Assembly (NCBI RefSeq): GCF_000186265.1
Contig: NC_014934.1
Location: 4,526,001 to 4,590,000, forward strand
Direction: 5' to 3'
Origin: Cellulophaga algicola DSM 14237
GTDB lineage: Bacteria > Bacteroidota > Bacteroidia > Flavobacteriales > Flavobacteriaceae
Length of the DNA stretch: 64,000 bases
How positions within the stretch are numbered: position 1 is the stretch's first letter; the number at the start of each line of letters is the position of its first letter. Shown piece after piece: positions 9,415 to 18,212 of this stretch. The notes below the pieces were generated by a model. That model ran no database searches. It was not told the origin of the DNA and saw nothing but the letters and a program-made list of their open reading frames with translations. The position numbers and the translations under genes were made by a program.

Positions 9415-10686
9415 ATGGCCGAAGACAACCAATACGCAAATACAAAAGTACAGCCTAAAGATTTTACTTCTGGCTGGCTTATCGCCATTATAATAGCTGG
9501 GACAGGTTTAACTCTTCCTATATTATTTTTGGGTTCTGAAGTTGCTTTAGGTGTCGGTTTCAAAGATGCTTTGTGGGCTTTTGGTATCAGTACTGTTGTT
9601 TTAACGTTGATGTGTTTAGCAACCGCTAAAATTGGGAATAGATCTAGGCTTTCTACGTATATGATCCTTCATTTTAGTTTTGGCAGACAGGGTGCCAAAA
9701 TCATGAATTTTATTTTCGGAATTACGCTTTTAGGATGGTTTTCGGTAGCCCTAGAATTACTCTCTGTTGCTGTAGTAGATACGGCGCTTGACACCTTTGC
9801 AGTAGCGCTTCCAGAATGGCCTATCATCATTATTATGGGAGCTATGATCACCGGCACTACACTCTATGGAATTAAAAGTTTAGAGCGTTTAGCAAATTTT
9901 GCGGTACCCGTGCTTACCCTTTTTTTGTGCTATGTTATTTATGTATCATTTGACCAAGGGATGTCGCTTACAGCAGTAATAAATTTTGTTCCTGAAAATC
10001 CTAAAATGACCTTATTTGAAGCCACTTCTATACTGGTGGGCTCTTCTATTCTTTTTCCTGTGATGATGGCAGATTTCTCAAGGTTTATCTATAATGATAA
10101 ACAGAGTATGATTGCCGTTTTAGGAATCACCATTGGCTTTCCTGTTGCGCTTTTATTTAGTGCTATTCCTTCGATACAAACAGGGGAAGTAGACATTATT
10201 AAAGTAATGCAAGAGTTAGGTTTGGTCATTCCTGCCTTCGTTCTGTTATTGGTATCTACATGGGTAGGTAATGCGAGTAATTTATATTCCACAGTATTGA
10301 CATTTTCCACTATAAAAACGGAATGGACTTTTAAAAAAATAGTCCTGATCGTAAGTGTTTTTGGGATTCTATTCGCATTATTGGGATTCTCCGAATACTT
10401 ATTCGATTTTCTGAATTTTCTAGGTGTTTTAGCGCCATCCATTTCCGCTATTTACATCATCAATTTCTATTGGGTAAAAAAACAACGCTATGAATTGGAT
10501 GAAATTCCAGAATGGCAACCTAAAGCCTTAATCAGTTGGGTGCTTAGTTCCATCATCACCGTGTTTACCTATTTGGAACTGTTTCAACTCACACACGCTT
10601 ATTTTATAGATTCCTTTATACTTGGTGGATTATTATATGGCCTATTAAACTGGAAAGCGATATTTAACTCTAAGGCAACAGACTAA
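9415..10686 (+). CDS. Second NCS1-family permease
   Basis: This is a 423-residue paralogue of the permease at 6694, with the same NCS1 layout (about twelve helices) and the matching early segment AIIIAGTGLTLPILFLGSEV. The two share motifs such as KIGNRSRLSTYMILHFSFG, but they differ enough to have separated functionally. The start lies six bases after the PepD stop, so it belongs to the same transcript. It may carry a related heterocycle or return a product. The operon seems to stop here, because 212 bases with a promoter-like box precede the next gene. Confidence 0.88.
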   Translation: MAEDNQYANTKVQPKDFTSGWLIAIIIAGTGLTLPILFLGSEVALGVGFKDALWAFGISTVVLTLMCLATAKIGNRSRLSTYMILHFSFGRQGAKIMNFIFGITLLGWFSVALELLSVAVVDTALDTFAVALPEWPIIIIMGAMITGTTLYGIKSLERLANFAVPVLTLFLCYVIYVSFDQGMSLTAVINFVPENPKMTLFEATSILVGSSILFPVMMADFSRFIYNDKQSMIAVLGITIGFPVALLFSAIPSIQTGEVDIIKVMQELGLVIPAFVLLLVSTWVGNASNLYSTVLTFSTIKTEWTFKKIVLIVSVFGILFALLGFSEYLFDFLNFLGVLAPSISAIYIINFYWVKKQRYELDEIPEWQPKALISWVLSSIITVFTYLELFQLTHAYFIDSFILGGLLYGLLNWKAIFNSKATD

Positions 10687-10823
10687 TGAAAAGCATAACA
10701 GCATTAGCTCACTCATTTATTTACCACTTAAAGCGTTGATTAATTCATAAAAGACTTGTTATAATTCGCTTTTTTGAAACAAAAAGAACGCTCTTCATCC
10801 CCTGCCATTACCTAAGAAATCAA

Positions 10824-10831
10824 TACCTTCG
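10824..10831 (+). promoter_or_regulatory. Possible -7 box for the cyclodeaminase-family gene
   Basis: TACCTTCG matches the Bacteroidota -7 consensus TAnnTTTG at seven of eight positions and lies 67 bases before the ATG at 10899. I do not see a convincing -33 element, so the call is tentative. The rest of the 10687-10898 gap shows no other clear structure. Confidence 0.3.
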
Positions 10832-10898
10832 TTTACACAAAAGGTGCAGACAATGTAGTCTTAACACCATCCTTCACACCTGATAAATATAGATACAA

Positions 10899-11867
10899 AT
10901 GGTTCATTATTTCGATCAACATAAAATACAGGAATTGATAAGCATGAAAGAATGCATTGAGGTCATGAGAGCTCTTTTTAGGATTGCTTCTGATGAAAAT
11001 ATACTGAACCCTCTACGTTCTAAAATGGAACTTCCAGAACCGGCAAATGGTATCATGGGACTAATGCCGGCTTACTTTAAACCCTATAATATTATGGGCG
11101 TAAAAATATTAAGTATATTTCCTGACAACCATAAAAAAGGCTTAAGTTCTCATCAAGGAATATTCCATCTTTTTGAAACGGAGACTGGGCAACTTCTCGC
11201 TAATTTTGATGCAGATTCCATGACAGAAATGAGAACTGCTGCGGTAAGTGCCTTAGTTACAGATTACACCGCCATACCTAATGCCGAAAGCTTAGGAATA
11301 CTAGGAACAGGGACACAAGCCTATTCTCATTTACACGCCATCACCTTAGTTCGCGAAATTAAATCTGTTTTTGTATACGGAAGAAATCAAGAAAATTTAA
11401 ATAATTTTATACAGAAGGTAACGGGACTCTACCCTAGCATTACATTCAAGAAGTGTGGCTCGGCACAAGAAGCCGCTAATGCTTCTGATATTGTGTGTAC
11501 CATTACTGGTGCAAAAATGCCTCTTATTTCACAAAAAGGATTGCGCAGTCATGTGCATATAAATGCCGTTGGTGCCTGGGATCCTAAAAATAGAGAACTG
11601 GCCACGGATATTATTTTAAATTCTGCCGTGATTGTAGATAATTATTATGCTGCTGAGCAACAAAAAGGCGAGCTTATTATTGCTGCAAATGAAATGGAGA
11701 AGACACCAAAAGAGCTTATTGAAAAAAGCGTCTTTGATTTGGTTTCACAGAATAACAGAAGCTATCAAAACAAAGCAACGGTCTTTGCTTCCCTGGGTCT
11801 TGCCATTGAAGATTTAGCATTTGCCTATGATGTATTTAAAAAGTTTAAAAAGGAACAAACGGATTAA
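10899..11867 (+). CDS. Ornithine cyclodeaminase / mu-crystallin family protein
   Basis: This is a cytoplasmic NAD(P)-dependent enzyme of 322 residues. The family signature EMRTAAVSALVTDY and the Rossmann loop GILGTGTQAYSH (Gly133-Gly138) are clear. The family includes ornithine and lysine cyclodeaminases, alanine dehydrogenase, ketimine reductases and the EutC protein of ectoine use, so the exact reaction is open. It sits 212 bases after the TonB/NCS1/PepD operon in the same direction and may finish the same pathway by handling an amino or imino acid product. A strong terminator follows, closing the locus. Confidence 0.88.
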   Translation: MVHYFDQHKIQELISMKECIEVMRALFRIASDENILNPLRSKMELPEPANGIMGLMPAYFKPYNIMGVKILSIFPDNHKKGLSSHQGIFHLFETETGQLLANFDADSMTEMRTAAVSALVTDYTAIPNAESLGILGTGTQAYSHLHAITLVREIKSVFVYGRNQENLNNFIQKVTGLYPSITFKKCGSAQEAANASDIVCTITGAKMPLISQKGLRSHVHINAVGAWDPKNRELATDIILNSAVIVDNYYAAEQQKGELIIAANEMEKTPKELIEKSVFDLVSQNNRSYQNKATVFASLGLAIEDLAFAYDVFKKFKKEQTD

Positions 11868-11890
11868 TTTAGCCATCAACAATCATTGAA

Positions 11891-11940
11891 AAAGGGTGTT
11901 AAGTAGATTGTTCCATCTACCTAATACCCTTTATTTTCGT
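11891..11940 (+). terminator. Rho-independent terminator after the cyclodeaminase-family gene
   Basis: A long hairpin pairs AAAGGGT, TTA and GTAGAT with their complements at 11915-11932, broken by one mismatch and one G-T pair. A T-rich tract follows. It lies 24 bases after the stop at 11867. Confidence 0.75.
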
Positions 11941-12000
11941 TTCTTACTTTAAGATGCGTATTGTGCGTTATGATGCAAATCGTATAGCATCAGCTATTCG

Positions 12001-13260
12001 TTATAAAAATGATTCATCACCTCCAGGAAGTTCTAAAGCTTTAACCGATTGAATAGCATTCCCGGCAATTCCTTTTATGGCCGCATGCATGTCTATCGTA
12101 TTGTTGGTTACTTTTTCTATCTGTTTCTCCCGTTCTTTCCAGATGCGTTGCATGGCTCTTTTTTCACTATCCAGCGCAGTTTTCATAGATGTAAAACCTT
12201 CTACAATGGCTTCTATTTGCATTCTGAACTGATTACTCGTTAAGTAATCATAAAGCATATCCATTTTGTCTCCTTTATTTTCTTGGGTACTAAGTGCTAG
12301 ATTTACTTTGATAATTGATTCTCGCAATACCTTACAAAGTCCTTTAAATTCATCATAATTGCAAATCCAAATACCTTCTCTAAGTCCCATTCGATCCATA
12401 TCTGAAGGCATTACCTCAGTAACTAAAACACCAATATTGGCGCCTCTCTCCCTGATATCATTTTTAAATTTCTCGATCCAACTAGGCTGAAAGTCCTTGG
12501 TACGCTTACTCTCGTAGTAGATTTTTCCACAATGCTGCTCCGTTCGCGTATTCACTATTTGAATGCAATCGCCTCCTCGCGCTCCTTTTTTTATTTCTTC
12601 TATGGTATCTAAAGGAAACTGAGCTGCCAACCATTCTTCTATCGCTAATTCTTGTACTTCTCCTTGTAACTGCATGGAACCCTGCTCCTGCTTACGCTTC
12701 ATTTCTTCGGTCAGCTTTTTCTGGTCTTCTAATTGCTTTTGCATTTCTTTAAAACGCAATTCATTTTTATCCTCTTCCGATTTCTTAATCTTCTCTTTTT
12801 CAGCAATAAGAATCTCGTTGAGCTTTTTTTGAGCTTCTGCTTCAGCCGCCTCTTTCAATTCGCCTTTTTCTCTTTTAAGTTTTTCTATTTCGGCTTTAGA
12901 GCGATTTAGCTCTTTTACTTGTTCAGACTTTTCATTCAATTCTTTTTGTAAAGCATCAAACTGTTCCGACTGTTCTTCTGTTAATTTCTTTTTAAGCTTG
13001 GCTTCAATCTCTTTTTTATCGGCCTTTAGTTGATTCTCTAAGCGCTCTTGAAACAATTCATTTTCTTGTCTCTTCTTTTGTTCAAATATTATTTTTTCTT
13101 GTTTCAGTTTCTCTTGCTCATGCTGGTATTTTCTCTTTTCTTCTGCAATTTGAGACTGATATTTCTGCTTTATTTCTTCTTCTAATTGATGCGATAAAAT
13201 ATCCTGTACGTCTATGGATGTTCCACAATTAGGGCATTTTATTTGAGTTTCGTTATTCAT
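12001..13260 (-). CDS. DUF2130 coiled-coil protein with N-terminal zinc-ribbon half
   Basis: This is a 419-residue cytoplasmic protein. A CPNCG knuckle lies at about residues 9-13, followed by a very long Lys/Glu-rich coiled coil (about 25-205). The C-terminal DUF2130 domain contains AIEEWLAAQFP, GARGGDCIQIV and KIYYESKRTKDFQPSWIEKFK. DUF2130 resembles the restriction-endonuclease-like core of RmuC-type proteins, and the E-S-K and K-D-F residues fit a nuclease-like fold. A role in DNA metabolism is inference. The gene is transcribed alone, convergent with the cyclodeaminase-family gene. Confidence 0.88.
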   Translation of the reverse strand: MNNETQIKCPNCGTSIDVQDILSHQLEEEIKQKYQSQIAEEKRKYQHEQEKLKQEKIIFEQKKRQENELFQERLENQLKADKKEIEAKLKKKLTEEQSEQFDALQKELNEKSEQVKELNRSKAEIEKLKREKGELKEAAEAEAQKKLNEILIAEKEKIKKSEEDKNELRFKEMQKQLEDQKKLTEEMKRKQEQGSMQLQGEVQELAIEEWLAAQFPLDTIEEIKKGARGGDCIQIVNTRTEQHCGKIYYESKRTKDFQPSWIEKFKNDIRERGANIGVLVTEVMPSDMDRMGLREGIWICNYDEFKGLCKVLRESIIKVNLALSTQENKGDKMDMLYDYLTSNQFRMQIEAIVEGFTSMKTALDSEKRAMQRIWKEREKQIEKVTNNTIDMHAAIKGIAGNAIQSVKALELPGGDESFL

Positions 13261-13617
13261 ACTACTATCGTTTTTATCTTTAGCGCCCTAATACCATTCC
13301 TTTAAAAAAAATTACTAAACTCTAGCAACACATCTCTTATAAAGATTTAACATGTGATAGGTTTAGTTTGCTACGCAACTAAAGAGCTGAAAATTATTTG
13401 TTCTGCATTACAAATTTACTCAATGTATCTCCAAAATCTAAACCGTAACGCACCTTGTTTTATAAATTAAGGTGCTTCTGATTTTTCAGAGGGCTTCGAA
13501 AGGCTTATTTCTTAGGGTCCGGATTGCTTTAAAAACAAAACACCTAACAATGAGCTCTCAATACATTTTGGCAAATGTTTAGGCTGGCCTTATAAATTAT
13601 ATATCTTCGCGCGCATT
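13261..13617. other. Intergenic region with a hairpin and a promoter-like box
   Basis: This 357-base gap separates two divergent genes. It holds a seven-base inverted repeat GCACCTT/AAGGTGC at 13450-13475 with a 12-base AT-rich loop and no T tract. TATCTTCG at 13602-13609, just before the EamA start, resembles a Bacteroidota -7 box. I see no small gene or RNA here. Confidence 0.4.
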
Positions 13618-14517
13618 ATGTGGATGTATCTTGGTCTTTTAGCAGCTTTATTTCTTGGTTTACACAATTTATGTAAAAAACATGCCGTACAAGGAAACGA
13701 AGTTTTTCCAGTACTCTTGGGTACTATTTCTTCAGGTTTTTTATTGATCGTCCCCTTTTATATTGGTTCTCATTTCTTTAAAGAAGAGATGGTGAAAATG
13801 GACTTCTATATCACAGCTATCCCCTGGAAAACACATGGCTTTATCGCAATAAAATCTGCTATCATGGCGGCATCATGGGTTTTAGCCTATCAAGCCCTAA
13901 AACATTTACCGATAACTATTGTAACTCCCATACGTTCCGCTGGTCCATTTTTTACATTTATTGGCGCCATAACCATCTATCAAGAGAAACCTAACTTTTA
14001 CCAATGGATTGGTTTTTTTCTTATTATTTTATCGGTGTTACTTTACTCTAAAATAGGAAAAAAAGAAGGGATTCATTTTAAACGCAACAAATGGATTTTC
14101 GCTATTATTGGTGCTACTTTTTTAGGAGCCTCTAGCGGCTTGTATGATAAGTTTCTTATACAGACGATACACTTAAATCCGCAAACGCTACAATTCTGGT
14201 TTTGTTTGTACACTGTTCTTATTTTACTCGTTATTTTAACCATAACATGGTTTCCAAATGCAGAAAAAAGAAAAGCCTTTAAATGGCGCTGGTCTATTCC
14301 CCTAGTTGGTATTCTTCTGCAAATAGCAGATTACTTTTATTTTAAAGCATTACAAGATCCTGATGCTTTAATTATGTTACTTTCTGCTATAAAAAGAAGT
14401 CAGATCATTATAGCTGTTGTCTTAGGGGGTATCATCTTTAAAGAACAAAACAAACGAAAAAAATTAATCCCTCTAGCAGGAATCATGGCAGGGGTATTTC
14501 TAATTTTATATTCTTAA
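13618..14517 (+). CDS. EamA/DMT-family transporter
   Basis: This is an inner-membrane protein of 299 residues with about ten hydrophobic helices arranged as two EamA repeats. The phrases YQALKHLPITIVTPIRSAGP and AIKRSQIIIAVVLGGIIFKEQ sit at equivalent places in the two halves, which is diagnostic of drug/metabolite exporters (DMT superfamily). Such proteins export amino acids, nucleosides or other metabolites; the substrate here cannot be predicted. It is a single gene between divergent and unrelated neighbours, with a weak GCAC/GTGC stem after the stop. Confidence 0.88.
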   Translation: MWMYLGLLAALFLGLHNLCKKHAVQGNEVFPVLLGTISSGFLLIVPFYIGSHFFKEEMVKMDFYITAIPWKTHGFIAIKSAIMAASWVLAYQALKHLPITIVTPIRSAGPFFTFIGAITIYQEKPNFYQWIGFFLIILSVLLYSKIGKKEGIHFKRNKWIFAIIGATFLGASSGLYDKFLIQTIHLNPQTLQFWFCLYTVLILLVILTITWFPNAEKRKAFKWRWSIPLVGILLQIADYFYFKALQDPDALIMLLSAIKRSQIIIAVVLGGIIFKEQNKRKKLIPLAGIMAGVFLILYS

Positions 14518-14756
14518 AAAAAGCACATTAAAGTATTAAACTCCTACTTAGCTGTTTAGTGCTTTCCTTTGAAACTGATCATCGTAACGGCGCCTGAAAG
14601 GCATAAAATATTATTTATATTTTACTTCCTACCCAATTATAAATTGCAAAAGCTTGCCTTACTGATTAAAATAGCATATTCACTGATTTTATTTTTATAA
14701 GTCTTACGCTTTTTGGACTTTTACCCATTACTATTTAAAATACCTGAAAGTTATTT

Positions 14757-15746
14757 ATGAATCGTTCTAAACGAATACTTACTGTTTGCGCTACACTCGT
14801 GATAATTTCACTAATTTTTATTTTTGGTGCGGGCAACCTGAATACTACTCGTAATTTGCCTATCTCAACAGATGACATTATTAAAGAAGCCTATTTTAAT
14901 GCTACCTCTTTACTATCCTATAAAAAAGTAGCTTGTACATTAGACGACGGCACTACGGGAGATTGTTATGAATTGGTATTTTCTAGCAACCCAGTAGAAG
15001 ATGGACCTTACTGTCCTGAAACTATTGAAGATATAGGTGGTTTAGGTACTTATGATGGCAAAACAAATCCTGGTTTTCAAGTACTAAAGGCTAGCTTGTT
15101 TCATGCTATGGAATCCGATGGTTACGATATCATAGATGATCAAGGAAAAATTAGAATGGATGACTTTAATTCTGGGCGACCAGATCCTAATTTTGATTAT
15201 TGTTTGGCTGCAGCTCCTGATAATGATTTAAAACTTACCTTCTTAATTCCTGCACAACCGAAGCTATCTGAAACTAATAATGTTATTGAAACTATTGAAT
15301 TAGTGGGTGTTTCTCTAGATGGCGTCCCCATTAATGGTAATCCTCCTTCAGTGGTCAATGGTCCACCAATACCAAATGCTACTGGAGGTAACATCCCTTC
15401 TTTAGATCCTTGTGGCGGTCACAATGATCCTGCTGGGTATTACCACTGGCATTTTGTGCCAGAAGTAATGAACCAGGTTTTAGCCGCTCATCATATTACA
15501 GAAGTCGCGTGTACCTTAATAGAACAAGTGGCAACGGTAAAACTCATGGGTTTTGCTAAAGATGGTTTCCCTATCTATGCCTATGCACAAGAACCTTCAG
15601 ATGTAGATGATTGTGGTGGCAGAACAGCAAAGACCGCAGAATATCCTGATGGAATTTATCATTATATTGCCAGTACAACTAGAGCTCCCAACGTTCCTAA
15701 ATGCTTAAAAGGAGTCGCAGCTGCACGTGGTTTTAAGTTTAGATAA
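14757..15746 (+). CDS. Exported YHYH-domain protein
   Basis: This 329-residue protein has an N-terminal hydrophobic signal or anchor (about 10-27) and a YHYH domain in its second half. The domain is seen in DPCGGHNDPAGYYHWHFVPE and later in DGIYHYIAST, with the Cys and His residues that characterise the family. YHYH proteins are exported, often metal-linked and of unknown biochemical role. The gene is followed after four bases by a DUF6702-like gene and then by a cysteine-rich metal-binding lipoprotein. This suggests an envelope metal-handling group, but that is inference from context. Confidence 0.85.
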   Translation: MNRSKRILTVCATLVIISLIFIFGAGNLNTTRNLPISTDDIIKEAYFNATSLLSYKKVACTLDDGTTGDCYELVFSSNPVEDGPYCPETIEDIGGLGTYDGKTNPGFQVLKASLFHAMESDGYDIIDDQGKIRMDDFNSGRPDPNFDYCLAAAPDNDLKLTFLIPAQPKLSETNNVIETIELVGVSLDGVPINGNPPSVVNGPPIPNATGGNIPSLDPCGGHNDPAGYYHWHFVPEVMNQVLAAHHITEVACTLIEQVATVKLMGFAKDGFPIYAYAQEPSDVDDCGGRTAKTAEYPDGIYHYIASTTRAPNVPKCLKGVAAARGFKFR

Positions 15747-15750
15747 AAAG

Positions 15751-16356
15751 ATGAAAAAACACGTATTACTCTTTCTTTTTGCAGTACTAAGCTTCTCTTC
15801 TCTTTTGGCTCACAATTCATTATCTGCACTATACTATTTAGAACTAAAGGATAATTTAGGTATTTTAAGCATTAGTGTAAGTCAAGACGGATTAAATGAA
15901 GCCTTAAAAAAGCAATATCTAGCAGAAAATTTCACAGCAATTACAACAGAAAAATACAAAGAATTAGCCGTACGTTACATCAAAGATCATTTTGATTTAA
16001 TGCTTAATAATGAAGTTTTTTTATTGAACGATGGAGGGATTAAATTGGGGAGTCATCAAACTGATTTTAAATTTCTAACAGATAATCTTCCTAGAGATAT
16101 AAGAACTATTACTATTTCCATTGATGCCTTCCGAGAGAATAAAGAACACCAAACTATATTTTCTGTTGCCTTAGGTACACTAAAAGATAAAGTAATCTTA
16201 AATGTAGATAATGACTATAAAGCAACGCTTCATGTTGAAAATAATATATTAGTACAAGAAACTCATAATGGCACTAAACACTTAGGATTGCTGTTAGCTA
16301 TTTTAGTGCTACTAAGTGTCGCCTATTTTTATTGGTCGAAGAAGAAAAAAATATAG
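15751..16356 (+). CDS. DUF6702-like exported protein with C-terminal membrane anchor
   Basis: I place the start at the ATG at 15751, giving 201 residues, because it opens directly into a clean signal peptide (about 1-19, ending LLAHN). The longer frame from 15727 would overlap the upstream gene. The mature part has the pattern of DUF6702 (LYYLELKDNLGILSISVSQD, then a KYIKDHF-like helix). A single hydrophobic segment near the C-terminus (LGLLLAILVLLSVAYFYW) is followed by Lys residues, a likely membrane anchor. Only four bases separate it from the YHYH gene, so the two are co-transcribed. Confidence 0.8.
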   Translation: MKKHVLLFLFAVLSFSSLLAHNSLSALYYLELKDNLGILSISVSQDGLNEALKKQYLAENFTAITTEKYKELAVRYIKDHFDLMLNNEVFLLNDGGIKLGSHQTDFKFLTDNLPRDIRTITISIDAFRENKEHQTIFSVALGTLKDKVILNVDNDYKATLHVENNILVQETHNGTKHLGLLLAILVLLSVAYFYWSKKKKI

Positions 16357-16471
16357 TTTAATTGTTTTTTAATCACTTTTTTTGTTGTCAAACTAATATG
16401 ATCTGATTGTCTGTCTATTTACTTTTATTATAAACACAAATAACTTACCTTATTAAACAAAATCAATCCTT

Positions 16472-17026
16472 ATGAAATTCAGAGTAATTCTACTACCGAT
16501 AGTAATTTGTCTAGTAACTCTAAGCATTTTTACCTCTTGTAAAAACAAGAAAGAAGAAGTTAAAACCGATGAAATTTCAAAAATTGCTGAGACCACTTAT
16601 AGTTGCCCTATGAATTGTGAAGACGGTAAAACGTACCATGAAGTAGGGAGTTGCCCTGTGTGTAAGATGGATTTAATGTTGGTCTCTACGGATAGTCTTG
16701 TGGCCTGTGAAGCACATAAAGACGGTAAGTGTACCTGCGAAGGAGATGCATGTACATGTGAAAATTGTAAGGAACACAACAGTAAAATGACCTGTACAAT
16801 GCATGAAGATGGCAAGTGTAAGTGTGAAGGCGATACCTGTGCATGTGCAAACTGCAAAGAACATGCTAAAAAAATGCCCTGTACTATAGGAGATGATGGC
16901 AAGTGTGCCGATGAAAATTGCAAGAAACACCAAAAAAATAAGGATTGTGTTATGAATAAAGACGGAAAATGTATCTGTGAATCAGGAAAATGCACTTGCG
17001 TTGATTGTGCCTCTAAAAATAAATAG
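16472..17026 (+). CDS. Heavy-metal-binding lipoprotein with metallothionein-like repeats
   Basis: This is a 184-residue lipoprotein (lipobox ending at Cys23). Residues 43-69 form a heavy-metal-binding domain like those on metal-transport ATPases and CusB-type proteins (YSCPMNC ... GSCPVCKMDLM). After it come repeats at about 79-102, 108-131 and 159-180 with identical spacing C-x7-C-x-C-x4-C-x-C-x2-C, plus a degenerate copy at 137-153 lacking three cysteines. I count 26 Cys in total. The chemistry implies thiolate binding of Cu, Zn or Cd outside the cytoplasm. It follows the YHYH and DUF6702-like genes and ends in a terminator. Confidence 0.85.
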   Translation: MKFRVILLPIVICLVTLSIFTSCKNKKEEVKTDEISKIAETTYSCPMNCEDGKTYHEVGSCPVCKMDLMLVSTDSLVACEAHKDGKCTCEGDACTCENCKEHNSKMTCTMHEDGKCKCEGDTCACANCKEHAKKMPCTIGDDGKCADENCKKHQKNKDCVMNKDGKCICESGKCTCVDCASKNK

Positions 17027-17055
17027 CGCTTAGCGTCCTCACTATTTCTAATAAC

Positions 17056-17079
17056 AAAGACCACCCTAGGTGGTCTTTT
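17056..17079. terminator. Terminator between convergent genes
   Basis: A ten-pair stem, AAAGACCACC with GGTGGTCTTT, has a three-base loop and A/T tracts on both sides. It can therefore serve both the lipoprotein gene on the plus strand and the PL7 gene on the minus strand. Confidence 0.85.
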
Positions 17080-17100
17080 GTATTTTACAGCATCACTATT

Positions 17101-17874
17101 TTAGTCATTAAAATAGAAATAGTTGAATGTAATTTTAGGCTGTTTATCATTACCCTCCGTATATACTCCTGCTTTTAGGAAATAGGTGCTAGAATAGCTA
17201 TTCCAAGAACTAGAAGGTGATAAGGTTTTATTAATAATTGTTGATCCGCTTGATGTAGTAACTTTTACATTTGCCCCACCACCATTATACGTAATAGCGA
17301 GTATATAATCACTTCCTTGAGTATATGTAGCTCCTGTATATTCCGTATAGGTACCAGAACTATTTGAAGGATTATTGGTGGTTACTTTAATTTTTATTTT
17401 ACGATCATCATCAATAAAAACGCGTAACCAAGGTCTGTTTACATTATTACCTCTGTTGTGGATTTGTGCTATGGTTACTCCGTTTTCAGGGATCGACTCT
17501 ACTTTTGCCTTATAAATCATACTCTTACCATTTGTTAACGAAGATTCTTCAATCTCTTTCCATTCACTCCGGTTACCGTCGGTTGCTAAACTTTTCATGA
17601 CATAATACCCACTGGAATTTTTATCATACCAACTTTCGTTATCAGTTCCCGTAGAACTAAAAGATTTGGTAGATCTACTGTCTTCCCCACTGAGCCAACT
17701 GGTTTCAATATAGAAATCTGAAATTTGATACACTTTAGCGGTAAGTTTAGTTCCTACTGTAGCTTCAGGAATTAATTCAGTTTCTTCTTGGTCTGTTTGA
17801 CTGCAACTTGTTAAAAATAAAGCAACGGATAAGATCCCAGTTGCTAAGAATTTGTAATTGGTCATTTTTTTCAT
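17101..17874 (-). CDS. PL7-type alginate-lyase-like lipoprotein
   Basis: This 257-residue lipoprotein (lipobox LFLTSC, Cys24) shows the three signature segments of polysaccharide lyase family 7. They are Arg102-Ser-Glu104 in NRSEWKEI, Gln137-Ile-His139 in IAQIHNRG, and Tyr238 in YFLKAGVYTE. In PL7 the Arg, Gln, His and Tyr form the beta-elimination site, and QIH rather than QVH is usually linked to guluronate-containing alginate. The first motif deviates from the common R-T-E-x-R, and Glu240 replaces the usual Gln, so a related uronate polymer is possible. It is probably surface-anchored. A GntR-like operator candidate lies upstream. Confidence 0.78.
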   Translation of the reverse strand: MKKMTNYKFLATGILSVALFLTSCSQTDQEETELIPEATVGTKLTAKVYQISDFYIETSWLSGEDSRSTKSFSSTGTDNESWYDKNSSGYYVMKSLATDGNRSEWKEIEESSLTNGKSMIYKAKVESIPENGVTIAQIHNRGNNVNRPWLRVFIDDDRKIKIKVTTNNPSNSSGTYTEYTGATYTQGSDYILAITYNGGGANVKVTTSSGSTIINKTLSPSSSWNSYSSTYFLKAGVYTEGNDKQPKITFNYFYFND

Positions 17875-17910
17875 GTGTACTTATTTAAATTAATAAAATT
17901 GGGGCTCCAA

Positions 17911-17938
17911 ATTGGTTTACCATTTTGGTTATCCAATT
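17911..17938. promoter_or_regulatory. Double GntR-like operator candidate upstream of the PL7 gene
   Basis: Two 11-base near-repeats, TTGGTTTACCA (17912-17922) and TTGGTTATCCA (17925-17935), lie two bases apart and 37 bases upstream of the PL7 start. Each half is itself an imperfect TTGG/CCA palindrome, and the outer bases ATTGG and CCAAT pair across the whole element. The shape resembles FadR/GntR operators. The rest of the 17875-18212 gap is AT-rich, with a repeated GCTCAC word near 18073-18092. Confidence 0.5.
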
Positions 17939-18212
17939 CTACGAAAAAAATCGACACAAAATCAATTTGATAAAAAATAAATTAAAATATTTACAAATTC
18001 ATAATAAATAAAACATCTACTAAACATTCAACATTAAATCCTTAAAAAACAACTTATACAATAAACATAGGAGCTCACAAGGGTCGCTGCTCACTTAGCT
18101 ACATAGAACACACCCTATATAGGATAAAATACTACTTAACGGAGATAAAATACACCTACTAAAGCCTGAACAAAGACACTAATTTGCGCCCTTAACCTCA
18201 AAATATCTTATA

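Noticed and set aside
16597-17064. Long open frame antisense to the cysteine-rich lipoprotein
   Set aside because: It mirrors the Cys-codon repeats of the plus-strand gene, crosses the terminator and lacks a family resemblance.
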